From positions 14,766 through 59,735 of the forward strand of contig PS015192.1 of assembly GCA_048213135.1 (NCBI GenBank): a DNA stretch of 44,970 bases. Direction: 5' to 3'. The position numbers and the translations under genes are program-made. Shown here piece by piece: positions 24,177 to 32,958 of the stretch. The stretch comes from Reclinomonas americana ATCC 50394. Taxonomy: Eukaryota > Jakobida > Jakobea > Jakobida. The notes under the pieces are model-generated. The model worked only from the letters and a program-made list of their open reading frames with translations. It was not told the DNA's origin and searched no databases. Numbering within the stretch: position 1 is the first letter of the stretch; each line of letters begins with the position of its first letter.

Positions 24177-25919
24177 TCATCTTTCACTGCCCCACATTAC
24201 TGGTGGCTGAACCAAGCTGTCCGACCATGTGCGAGCTGCGGCGGGTTGGTCACCCGCTCCATTCCATCCACTCCGAATCTGTTGTGGTGTACTGCTCCGC
24301 TGTGCTTGCCGTTGTTGCTGCACCGGTGGCTACAGCAGCAACGCACAGAGTCAGCAAAACAGATGTCATCGATAGAGAGAGAGAAAAAACTCCTACTCAC
24401 CAACTCCACTGGCAGCAGAGTGATGCAGCCGGCATGTGCAGCGGCTACGTCGGTACGCCAATCGCGAATCCGATCGAGCCAGTTGCGATTGTCAACGTCG
24501 ACGCTCACCGACACGAGACCCGCACGGGCCAAGTTCTGTGCACTCAGCTCGAGAAGCACAGGTGCGGGACCGTTCGAAGTCGGCGTCGAGGGAGAGTGCC
24601 CGGTCGGAGTGGTATTGCCTCCTCCACCCAAACTCATCGACGAGTTTCGCGTGTGCGGTGTGAAGCCGCGTGATGGCGAAGCAGTCGCCGACGTCATCTG
24701 CGATACGAGTGAGCACCGAGGGGGAGAGGATACTTGCGAGACGAGGAAGGCGACAACTGTCAACGCACTGTTCGGGGATTATTGTGAGGCAGGGCTTCGT
24801 TGACAGAATGCGTGCTCCCGATGCCGCCGTCAATCAGCGATCCGATCACACTGTCCGACGCCGCCCAGTTCGACCGATCCGATCCGGCCGCGCCCCCTTG
24901 TGGGCTATTCAAGTCGGTACGGCCGACAAAGAGCAATGCCGGTGATAATCGCTGGTTCTTGGAGGGCGGTGTCGACGGCCGGATGCTCGCCGAGTGCGGT
25001 GGCAAGCTCGACAGAACCATGCGTCCAGTGGCGGGTTTCCGCAACTTGCAGCCCTGTGCTAGCGCAAGAGGTTGCGGCTGATGCGGCTGAGGGTACGGTT
25101 GCGGAGCCAGCTGCTGCAGCGGCAGCAGTGGAACAATGGAGGGACGCGCCACCGACACCTGTGACGGCGACTTGGTTGGCTTGCCGCCTGGCCTCGTGCC
25201 GGCCTGCTGACGCGCCAGCATTGCCTCGTCATCAGCCGAGTCGCCCGGAACCGGCGGTGACTCTCGCTCCGGCGGCTGTAGTACTTCACCACCGCCCACT
25301 GCCGACGGGTAGTACTCGTCGGCCGGCGACGCGTGTGCTTGTAATGATGGAGTGGCGTACACCGCACGCGGAGCGTGCACATCGAGAGAAGCCGAGGCGA
25401 AACGCGACGGTGACACGATTTCGCCAGGAACCGCCAAGTCTCCACCCAACTTCGTCATGCTGTCTCCACCGCCACTATCTCCACCGCCAGGGTCTGCGCT
25501 GGGTGGCAACGGCGGACCAAAGCCCGACTGCATATCGTCGAGGCCGGAGCCCTTGACGTGTGACGACAACGACATTCGGCGACTGGTCAACAGTGCCAGC
25601 GACAACTTGCGCATCGATCGCGAACGGATCGACTGCCGCCCCGTAAAGTTGGAGGTCAGAGTCTGTAGCACGTCCTCACCATCGTCTATCGTGCTGCCTG
25701 TTGGACGGAATCGCTGGGCAGCCGCCGACCGAAATGTCGTTGGAGTGTGCGGTGTGCGGGAGGCACAGAGACCTGCATCACGGAGCAAAAGAGACAGGAT
25801 GAGTACACCGAGTACGACGGGGGGTGGGGCGTCGACGATGACGGCGTCGGCGTGTGTGTGTGTGTGTGCGTGTGTGCGTGTGTGCGTGTGTGTGTGAAAA
25901 GTTGTCGACACGCACCCAT
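24177..25919 (-). CDS. Ser/Pro-rich protein of unknown function
   Basis: Chained exons: GLCASRTPHTPTTFRSAAAQ (near 25710-25770); a long exon with MRKLSLALLTSRRMSLSSHV (near 25550-25610), proline-rich low complexity, KPTKSPSQVSVARPSIVPLL and STPPSKNQRLSPALLFVGRT, ending NPRT (near 24770); MTSATASPSRGFTPHTRNSS ... VSVDVDNRNWLDRIRDWRTD ... LLPVEL (near 24408-24700); and a last exon PPVQQQRQAQRSS ... MWGSER-stop. Many Ser-Pro and Arg-x-x-Ser sites suggest phosphorylation. The only folded-looking part is LELSAQNLARAGLVSVSVDV with the following Trp-rich segment. The start is uncertain: ATG at 25919 would make a 4-base first exon joined over a GT-rich intron, while an open frame continues upstream to the 20-N gap at 26020. 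It converges on the LRR gene, 116 bp apart. Confidence 0.6.
25851..25896 (+). repeat. GT/GTGC microsatellite within an intron of the minus-strand gene
   Basis: Alternating GT with interspersed GC; read on the minus strand it is a CA-rich stretch inside an intron of the Ser/Pro-rich gene. Confidence 0.85.
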
Positions 25920-26019
25920 GCGGCTCCTGGTGCGTCTGGCACGACGATCCCACACTTGTATGACGTGTGCGGTCGTACACGCTCTTTCTGTGTTCCTGTG
26001 GCCCTTGGAGCACTGGTGG

Positions 26020-26417
26020 NNNNNNNNNNNNNNNNNNNNCCTGCCGCCGCCGTTCACCACACCACCCACCAAACTGCCTGCAGGAACACGAGACCGCCAC
26101 ACGGACAAACCAGTGCCGCACCAGAAAGAGCGCAGCGGTGGAGGCAGCACGGATATCCGAACTCGCTCGCGCATGGTTGCCAATGCAACTCGCGCGTGGA
26201 TATCCACTTCCGAGCATTCTCTCATTTTTTTCACATCGGTAAGCGAAGACCACCACCCCTCGCGGTCCCTCCTTCTGCGCGCTGTGCTTTCCTCGCTCCC
26301 CTTGTCTCTCGCTCTTTCTTCTCGTGTGTGTGCGTGCGTGCGTGCAGTTGTCTCTCTCTTCCTTCTTTCCCCTCGTCGCACACCCTCTTCTCACTCACCT
26401 CCGCGTGCCACCACAGA
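26020..26417. other. Spacer upstream of the secreted-protein pair, with a 20-N gap (26020-26039)
   Basis: Contains the possible 5' exon(s) of the minus-strand Ser/Pro-rich gene and the promoter and leader of the first secreted-protein gene. The last 150 bp are rich in CT and GTGTGC, and a possible leader intron ends CACCACAG at 26416, right before the ATG. No separate gene supported. Confidence 0.5.
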
Positions 26418-27002
26418 ATGAAGAGCATTCTCATTACGTTGGCGCTCGCCGTACTGGTGGCGCTGATCGCCGCCGTGTCGACCACGGAAGCACGCCGCAT
26501 GGTACGTCACTCTCTCTCATCTCTCCTTTCTCATCCTGCTCATCTCGTCCTCTCCACACGCCAGTCTCGCGACGAAGTGAAGGAGGTTCTGCGCGACCTC
26601 GACGCCCTCGGCTTCTTCGAGACCGAGGACGAGGACGAGGACGAGGAGGCGTACCCGGAGGGCGACGGCACGACCCAGGCCGACCCGAATGCACCCCCGA
26701 CAACCACCCCGCCTACTGATCCCAACGCGACTCAGACACCGCCAACACCGCCGCCGCCCCCGCCACCACCGCCACCACCAGCGCCCAAGGTCGACGCCAA
26801 TGGCGACCAGATGAGCGGCAATGTCTCTGACATGGTCAAGAAGTTTGGCGGTGGCAAGGACAAGAAGGACAAGAAGGCCAAGAAGAAGGCGAAGAAGGCG
26901 GCCAAGAAGGCGGCCAAGAAGAACAAGCCCGTGGCCACCTACACCGCCATTGACGCCGACTTTGACGACCTTGACGAGGTCGACGATGAGTTCGACTTTT
27001 GA
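26418..27002 (+). CDS. Small secreted protein 1: signal peptide, conserved helix, Pro-rich linker, Lys-rich tail
   Basis: Two exons, 26418-26501 and 26565-27002, 173 residues. Exon 1 is a signal peptide (ILITLALAVLVALIAAVSTT then EARRM), and the phase-0 intron falls exactly after Met28. The mature part starts with a short helix and the motif LDALGFFETED, then an acidic run, a Thr/Pro linker with a proline tract near 26745-26785, a basic tail with repeated KKAKKAAKKAAKK (near 26880-26925), and an acidic end FDDLDEVDDEFDF-stop. Its neighbour 370 bp downstream has the same plan, so the two are tandem duplicates. No known domain. A polyanion-binding or cell-surface role is possible from the charge pattern (inference only). 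No membrane segment after the signal peptide. Confidence 0.88.
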   Translation: MKSILITLALAVLVALIAAVSTTEARRMVRHSLSSLLSHPAHLVLSTRQSRDEVKEVLRDLDALGFFETEDEDEDEEAYPEGDGTTQADPNAPPTTTPPTDPNATQTPPTPPPPPPPPPPPAPKVDANGDQMSGNVSDMVKKFGGGKDKKDKKAKKKAKKAAKKAAKKNKPVATYTAIDADFDDLDEVDDEFDF

Positions 27003-27215
27003 GCAGTTGCTGCTGCAGCATTGTTGGAGATATCATAACACGCAAGAATGAAGTACCCGTGTGTATAACAGACAGACAATCAGAGAACTGTGCGTGCGTG
27101 CGTGTGTGTGTGCGAGTAGGAGAGGAGGGCACGTATTCCGCTCAGTTCCTGGTGCTCACTCTCTCAAGATGGCGATCATCATGCAGCTGTGTTGCCGTTT
27201 GGATTAGTAAAGTTG

Positions 27216-27246
<31 letters not shown>

Positions 27247-27371
27247 CGACGCAAAGGCAAACACGCATGGTCGTGATGATATCTGGATTTCGCGAGCACC
27301 GCCTGTGCGTGTACACTTTCTTTATTGTTCTTATTCACTGCGCATTCGGGAGCAAGCACGCAAGACCGAGC
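27003..27371. promoter_or_regulatory. Spacer between the two secreted-protein genes
   Basis: 369 bp holding the 3' UTR of copy 1 and the promoter and leader of copy 2. Includes a GTGCGTGCGTGTGTGTGTG run (27088-27113) and a TTG/GTG repeat (27211-27247). No third family copy and no other open frame of note. Confidence 0.5.
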
Positions 27372-27929
27372 ATGCGAGTGTCTGTCTTGGTAATCATCGC
27401 GCTGTTGAGCGTGTTGATGCTGGCGGCCACCATGAGCGACGCGCGACGCATGGTCTCTGTCTCCACTCTCTTCCCTTTCTCGCTGCCTCTCTCACTCACA
27501 CACACGCGCGCGCAGACCAAGTCCGAGGCACAGCGACTCGTGCACGAGCTCGACGCACTCGGTTTCTTCGAGACCGAGGACGACGATGAGCCCATGGAGG
27601 CGTTCCCCAAGGGCGGAGGCGGAGGCAGCGCCAAGGTCGCCTCTGAGGTGATGAAGACCGGCCTCGAGAACTCTGCCACCGACTCTTCTGCAGGAGGTGA
27701 CGGAGGTGGCGGCCTGCCCACGGGCGCCAGTGGACTGCCGATGAATCAGCTGCCTGTGAATCAACTGCCTGTGAATCAGCTGCCAATGAGCCCCGGAGGC
27801 GGAGGCTCGCCACTGGAGCAGGCGTCCAAGATCAAGAAGCCGAAGATGCCGAAGCTGCCGTTTGGCGGCGGTGGCAAGAAGAAGAAGAAGAAGGACAAGA
27901 AGAAGAAGGATAAGAAACCTGTTATGTGA
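27372..27929 (+). CDS. Small secreted protein 2: paralogue with Gly-rich linker and Lys-rich tail
   Basis: Two exons, 27372-27452 and 27516-27929, 164 residues. Signal peptide VSVLVIIALLSVLMLAATMS then DARRM, with the phase-0 intron directly after that Met, as in the upstream copy. Shared block: EAQRLVHELDALGFFETEDD followed by acidic residues. The linker differs: Gly/Ser-rich with the tandem repeat LPMNQ, LPVNQ, LPVNQ, LPMSP (27735-27795). The tail is almost pure basic: KIKKPKMPKLPFGGGGKKKK, then more Lys/Asp, ending KKPVM-stop. Helix, FFETED motif, intron site and Lys tail are conserved while the linkers are unrelated, which implies the ends are what matters. Function unknown. Confidence 0.88.
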   Translation: MRVSVLVIIALLSVLMLAATMSDARRMVSVSTLFPFSLPLSLTHTRAQTKSEAQRLVHELDALGFFETEDDDEPMEAFPKGGGGGSAKVASEVMKTGLENSATDSSAGGDGGGGLPTGASGLPMNQLPVNQLPVNQLPMSPGGGGSPLEQASKIKKPKMPKLPFGGGGKKKKKKDKKKKDKKPVM

Positions 27930-27963
27930 AGTTGTCCTCCCCTCCGTCCATTCTTTCTTTGCG

Positions 27964-28559
27964 ATGGACATCTTGAGAAAGGATGAGATGCGCGCCGAGT
28001 TGCGAGAAGAGGGCCGTGCACTGCAGCGTGAACTGGAGCGCTTGGTGGCGCAAGCCAAGGCGCGATGGCTGAGATCATGTTTCGTCTCTCGTTCTTCTCT
28101 CTCTCTCTCTTGCGCCCTCTCTCTCTCTTCTTTCGTCTCACGCCACTGCATTGACGCAGCCTCTGCCGCCGCACCACCACCACCGTCGGCATCATCAGAA
28201 GGGAGAGCAGCGAGTGCGTGTGCATGGGTGATCCAGTCGCTCTGTCTCGCTCAATCTCTCATCTCCTCGCGCACAGCTCAACATGTCGACCTGTCGACGA
28301 GAAAGCGTGCGAATGGTACGCGCGTGCGTGTGTATGTGTGTTGTCTCTTCTCCTCCCTCACCGCCCACCGCGTGCTGCAGAGACAGAACCGGGACGTGCA
28401 GATGAAGACGAGGGAGCACATCAGCGCAAGAGACCAGCACCTGCGCCTTCTTCTTCCTCTTCGTCGAGTGGTGGACGACAGGGACACATTGAGGAGTTCT
28501 TTGGTTCTGCGGCCGCGGGGTCTGGCAAGCCGCGACTGAAGCTGCAGTACCTGAAGTGA
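27964..28559 (+). CDS. Small PIP-box (PCNA-interacting) protein
   Basis: Four exons: 27964-28078, 28160-28213, 28277-28315, 28381-28559; 128 residues. N-terminal charged helix MDILRKDEMRAELREEGRAL, a Pro/Ser-rich middle, a basic LSTRKRANE segment, a Ser tract, then QGHIEEFF at about residues 103-110. That is an exact PIP box (Q-x-x-I-x-x-F-F), followed by a basic C-terminus GSGKPRLKLQYLK. Known: such boxes dock proteins of DNA replication and repair to the PCNA sliding clamp. The parent family is not recognised; size and layout resemble small replication adaptors. The first intron starts GTTTCG. The gene converges on the mRNA guanylyltransferase gene with only 12 bp between stop codons. Confidence 0.78.
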
Positions 28560-28571
28560 AGTGCTGTTCAT

Positions 28572-30238
28572 TCATTCGTAGTGTCTTGGTCGGTGGCGTG
28601 GTGGCGAGTCTCCCGTTGGACGGTGGTCGGGCGGTCTCTTGCCTGTCGCTGCCGGGTGGTGCTGTCCACTTGACGAGGCGTGATGTTGCTGCTGGTGGTG
28701 GTGGTGGTGCGCCGGCGGAGGTGGCGGTGGAGGACGGGAGCCGGACGGTGGTGCCGGCCGATTCGCGCGCTCCACACGCTTCTCGACCTCTGCAATGAGC
28801 GCATCGCGACTCAGTGCCTGCGCCGCAGCCTGCATACATTCACACGCATCAGCCAGCGAAAAGAGAGAGGCGGGGAGGCTGTGCGCGTGCCGCCTGTACC
28901 TCCAGCGTGTCGATAATGGTGGTCGAGTAATTCGCCTTGTCCTTGTCGTGCCGACGCCGCTGGAGAACCCAGTCACCACGCTCACTGTCGTACGCACACT
29001 CCACAATCACACCATTCACGTCGTCACTCTGCAGCGGCGCGCACGGGTGACTGACGCGAACAAGAGCGATGCACACAACAGAGGCGACCAACCTCCAGCC
29101 ACTTGTGGCGCTGTGCCTCGCTCAAGTCCACCGAGCGATACCGACTGGGTCTCTTCTCGGGCGCATTGCCCTGGTAGTACAAGTAGCAGCGTTTCTCGCC
29201 ATCTGCCACCCCTCCCGCGGTAAGACACCCACACTCAGACCATGCACCGCACGCAGGCTCACCAGGCAGCGTCTCCACGTGCAGCTGAAAGTCGACCGAG
29301 TTCATCGACGGATATTTCCACTTGAGCAAGTCGACACACGTGTTGGGCACGTACGGCAGTTTCACTGGCGTAAACACCACGCCGTCGGTGACATGGTACA
29401 TTCCACGGTCCTGCGACACAGCCACACTCGTCAGAGCCACATCACCCAGTGTGCGCTTGCCAACCGAGCAACTGACCGGGTTCTGGTACACATAGGTCTC
29501 CGAATGACCCGACTCCTCGTCGCCGTGATCCAGCTTGGAGATGCGCGAGAAGAGCTGGCGAATGTCGCTCACCTTCACCAGCTCCTTGGTCATGATGGGG
29601 AACGGCAGCGGGCGCTCAAAGCTCGCAAACATGTTGCAGATTTGCGCCGCCGGATCCATGCGCGTGTGAATGTTGTCGTGGTGCTCCATGGGCACGCCCA
29701 CCAGCCGAATGGCGTCGAACACCAAGAACGACCACTGGTGCGTCGAGTGGTTGCGGATGAGCTCACCATCCAACAGCGTCTCCACCGAGAGATTGGTGGT
29801 GTGCGGCAGCAGCGCCCGCCTCGCATCGTGCAGTGCATGCGCGGGAAAGTTGGGCACGACAAAGAACGAGAACGTGCGGTCAATCAGGTAGCACGGATGG
29901 TAGTCGCCCAGTGCATCCTCTCGCACATCGGGCCAGTAGAGAAAGTAGCGAGTGCCGTCGGTCTTCTCCAGCACCACATACTCGCGCATAACGACCTGTC
30001 ACACACAGATGAGCCTTTCTTTCACACACTCTCTCTTCTGCATGCACACACACACACACTCAACTTGGTCCAGGTGACGCTTGCCAAAGGTGACTGCCAT
30101 GGAGCCCGGGAACTGCCAGCTGCTTCCGCCTCCCTGCTGCCCACGCACACACGTGATGACAGCCGCGCGCAGTTCTCCCTGTCGCGCCCACTCCGGGTCG
30201 TTGCGCGACCTGGCGAGCTTGGACAGACCGAGCTCCAT
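28572..30238 (-). CDS. mRNA guanylyltransferase (capping enzyme GTase), stand-alone
   Basis: Transfers GMP from GTP to the 5' diphosphate end of nascent mRNA via a lysine-GMP intermediate. Motifs in order: I, EKTDGTRYF with catalytic Lys (29945-29970); III, LLDGELI; IIIa, FLVFDAIRL; IV, TDGVVFTP; V, LLKWKYP; and the OB-fold motif VI, WVLQRRRHDKDKANY (near 28930-28980). Upstream is the typical FPGSMAVTFGKRHLDQ. The C-terminal tail is Pro/His-rich. The chosen start (ATG 30238, MELGLSKLARSRNDPEW) leaves about 60 residues before motif I and no room for an RNA triphosphatase domain: the next upstream gene stops only 64 bp away. So triphosphatase must be encoded elsewhere, as in fungi, unlike the fused animal and plant enzymes. 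A GTTGAG intron separates exon 1 from VVMREYVV. Confidence 0.94.
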
Positions 30239-30302
30239 TCTCACGCAACACACAGAGACCGACGCACACAGGAGATCGTCGAGGACAAGATCGACATGAC
30301 GT

Positions 30303-31101
30303 TCATTGTGTTGTCGACGTTCGTGGTGGCGCCATGCTAAAGGCGTCCATGAGAGCCTCCACGGCAATGGTCTCTGCCGAGTTGAGCCGCAGCAGAATGC
30401 CGCGTAACCTGTCCACATCCGACGTCTCCTGCACATGCTGCTCCTTGCTCATGTCGTACACTAGTCGGAAGGCACAGGCGACGCGCAGCGGATCCACGAC
30501 ATTATTCGCCCGCAGCAGCGCATCTGACGCATCGACACACACTGCTCAGAATCCGCAGCAAGCAAGCAAGCCAACGATCAAACAAAAGGGCGCGCACCCT
30601 GCTCTCTCCCCTCGTGAGCCACCGGCGCACTCATCTCCACGCACATGCTCTCCACCGCCACGCGTTTCCTGCGCGCCGCCTTGCCCAGATGCACCTCCGA
30701 CAGCTCCCGCTCAAACAGCTCCCGCACAGCACGCACAAACTCGACACGCGAGGCGCGTCGAGGCAACTGCGCCACCACGCGCTGAAACTCGAGCGGATGC
30801 ATCGCAAAGTACGACAAGTGGGCGCCGACAAACGCCAGGCTCTCGCGAACACGTGATGCATTATCTCTCTCCTCGCCTCCCTCCTCCTCCTCCTCCTCTT
30901 CTCCTGTGCCTTCGCTGGAGGAGACCAGCGCACCAGTCTCCTTCTCCAGCAGCTCAATGAGTCGCGCCAGACGTGCAAATCCTCCTCCGCCACTGCCACT
31001 GCCACCAGTGGACGCTGCAAAGAGGTCTGCGCGACTGTGCGCGTGAGGCAGCTGAGAGAGAGACAGAGGCAGAGAAGCACGTCACCTTTCCACGCAGACA
31101 T
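30303..31101 (-). CDS. Conserved-looking helical protein, function unknown
   Basis: Three exons, about 225 residues: MSAWK (31086-31101), then DLFAASTGGSGSGGGG ... IELLEKETGALVSSSEG, a Glu run (near 30885-30905), LAFVGAHLSYFAMHPLEFQR, FVRAVRELFERELSEVHLGK ... AHEGREQ, and a last exon VCVDASDALLRANNVVDPLR ... LRGILLRLNSAETIAVEALM ... TSTTQ-stop. The first intron (31027-31085) was chosen because GTGACG...GCGCAG is the pairing that keeps the frame. Mostly amphipathic helices, no signal peptide, no membrane segment, no family I recognise. It lies head-to-tail with the guanylyltransferase gene (64 bp) and head-to-head with the UNC93-like gene (43 bp between ATGs). Confidence 0.7.
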
Positions 31102-31144
31102 GATCGCTTGAGGAGACTGACAGCGCAGGACACAACGATCAATC
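31102..31144. promoter_or_regulatory. 43-bp bidirectional start region
   Basis: All the sequence between two divergent start codons (31101 minus, 31145 plus). No TATA box. Promoters must overlap the coding or intron regions of each other or be initiator-type; the two first exons are only 16 and 12 coding bases long. Confidence 0.6.
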
Positions 31145-32904
31145 ATGGGCAAGTCGGTGAGCTGTGAGACGTGCTCCTCTTCTCTATGCGTGTGTGCTCC
31201 TCGTGTCTCATGTTACGTGGCAGGCAGTAGAATGGGGCTCCGATGACACACCACCCGACTCGCAAGAGGAGGTGGTGTTTGAGGACGATGTGGCGCGTCG
31301 GAAGCGGCGTTTGAAGAGGTACGAGCAGTGCGACTAACTGCTCCGTGTTGGCATGCTCACCTGTGTGTGCGTGTGCGTGCAGTTTGCTGAACGTGGTCGT
31401 ACTCGGATTGTCATTCTGCATTGTTTTCTCCGCATTTCAGCCGACACAGGTGCTGCCGGCTTCGTCTCTCTCTCATGTGTGTGTGCTCACCACCATCACC
31501 ACCACGCTAGGCATTCATGACGACGCTGAATAAGACGCTGGGATACATTGCGCTGGCGGTGTTGTACTTTGCATTTGCGGTGACCACCTTCCCGGCGCCA
31601 CTCATTGTCAAGAAGCTCGGTGTGCGTCTGTCGCTGATTGTCGGCGGCGCCACCTATGTGCTCTTCGAGGCGGCGTCGATTGCCAGCACCCCCGACTTGC
31701 TCATTCCGGCGGCTGTGGTGATTGGAGTTGGTGCTGGTGTGTTGTGGACGGCGCAGGGCGAGTATGTGGCCCGCTGTGCCGACAAGGACAACCTCGGCAT
31801 CCTCAATGGCGTGGTGTGTGTGTGCTGCAGTTGACGCTCATCCGTCGGCCGTGCGCTGAGGGATGTCTCTTTCGATGCAGTTCTTTGGCTTGTTCCAGAT
31901 CAGCAGTCTCATCGGCAACGTCGGTGTCTCGGTGCTGATCAACAAGGGCACGAGCACGCGCCTCATCTTCACTGTGTTGACCATTGTGGCCGGCGGTGGC
32001 GTCGCTCTCATGATGCTGCTCGGCCGAGTCGACCCCAAGAAAGAGGTGCTCGCCAAGGGCGTTGCCGCTCCACCGCCGCTCACCATGTGGCAGGAGATCT
32101 CTGTCACCGGGCAGGTCATCAGCACCAAGGAGTTTCTGTGTCTCACCGGCCTCATCTTTTACAGCGGCATCAGGTTTGTGTGTGTTTTTTCCCCATGCGC
32201 TATCACTGACAATAGCAGTCGACCTCACCGGTGCCACACAGCCAAGCGTGGTTCAACGGCAAGTACCCGCCATTCTTGGGCGAGAACAATGTCGGCTGGT
32301 TCATGGCGGCCGTGGGTGGCGCGGAGATCCTGGGCTCTGTGGGCCTCGGCAAGCTGGGAGATCGCGTCGGTCGCAACATTACGATTTTCCTCGCCATGTT
32401 CCTATCGGCGGTGGCGATTGGCCTGTCGTACTTGACGTACTACAAGAACACGACGGTTGTGTTTCTCTTCACGGGCATCGCGTTCGGTTTCGGCGATGCC
32501 GGCCTCAACACGCAGGTGTACTCTCTCTTGGCGACGATTTACGAGCGACGTCCCTCCGCCGCCTATGCCGGTTGCGTCACATGCATTTTGGTCAAGGGAA
32601 CATTTTTTAGGCATGTTGACACTCCTTGTCGCCAGGTTTCAAGTTTGTGCAGAGTCTGGCCATGTGTGTCACACTGGTGTGCGGCATCTGGGTCGAGTAC
32701 ATGGACTATCTCATCATGGTGTCGAGCCTGTGGGGTGTGGCTCTCGCCCTCTACATCTTCATGGTACTGAAGGTCTACAACGCCGACAAGTTGAGCGCCG
32801 CCGCTGCGGCATCGTCTTCGGCGTCGCCCGATGTCGAGGAACGCGAGAAGCTGCTGCCGGCCGGCAACCGACCGCACAGCGTCAACGCCGGCAGCCGCGC
32901 CTGA
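31145..32904 (+). CDS. UNC93-like multi-pass membrane protein (major facilitator fold)
   Basis: About 11 predicted membrane helices. The tiny first exon MGKS (31145-31156) is followed by a cytosolic acidic/basic segment (EEVVFEDDVARRKRRLK), then VVVLGLSFCIVFSAFQPTQ, LGYIALAVLYFAFAVTTFPA and LSLIVGGATYVLFEAASIAS. The UNC93 hallmarks are GVGAGVLWTAQGEYVARCAD (near 31730-31790) and NGVFFGLFQISSLIGNVGV across the intron ending at about 31879. Later: GKYPPFLGENNVGWFMAAVG, KLGDRVGRNITIFLAMFLSA, GIAFGFGDAGLNTQVYSLLA, GFKFVQSLAMCVTLVCGIW; acidic C-tail EEREKLLP. Known: UNC93 proteins regulate K+ channels in nematodes and traffic Toll-like receptors in vertebrates (UNC93B1); many protist members are uncharacterised. 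Six introns; one starts GTTGCG (32571-32634). Stop 54 bp from the convergent coiled-coil gene. Confidence 0.92.
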
Positions 32905-32958
32905 AACACACAGACCCCCATAGCGCCCTAAGTAAACAACATCTCGTTCTTCATCACT

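Noticed and set aside
24760-26394. One continuous 544-codon minus frame as a single protein
   Set aside because: Its upstream half reads through GT-rich intron sequence (HTHTHTHT-like peptide) and an N gap; only the downstream part is real coding.
28572-30238. DNA ligase (shares the KxDG motif)
   Set aside because: Motif I is KTDGTRYF with LLKWKYP and a WVLQRRRHDK motif VI, which is the mRNA guanylyltransferase pattern; ligase-specific motifs are absent.
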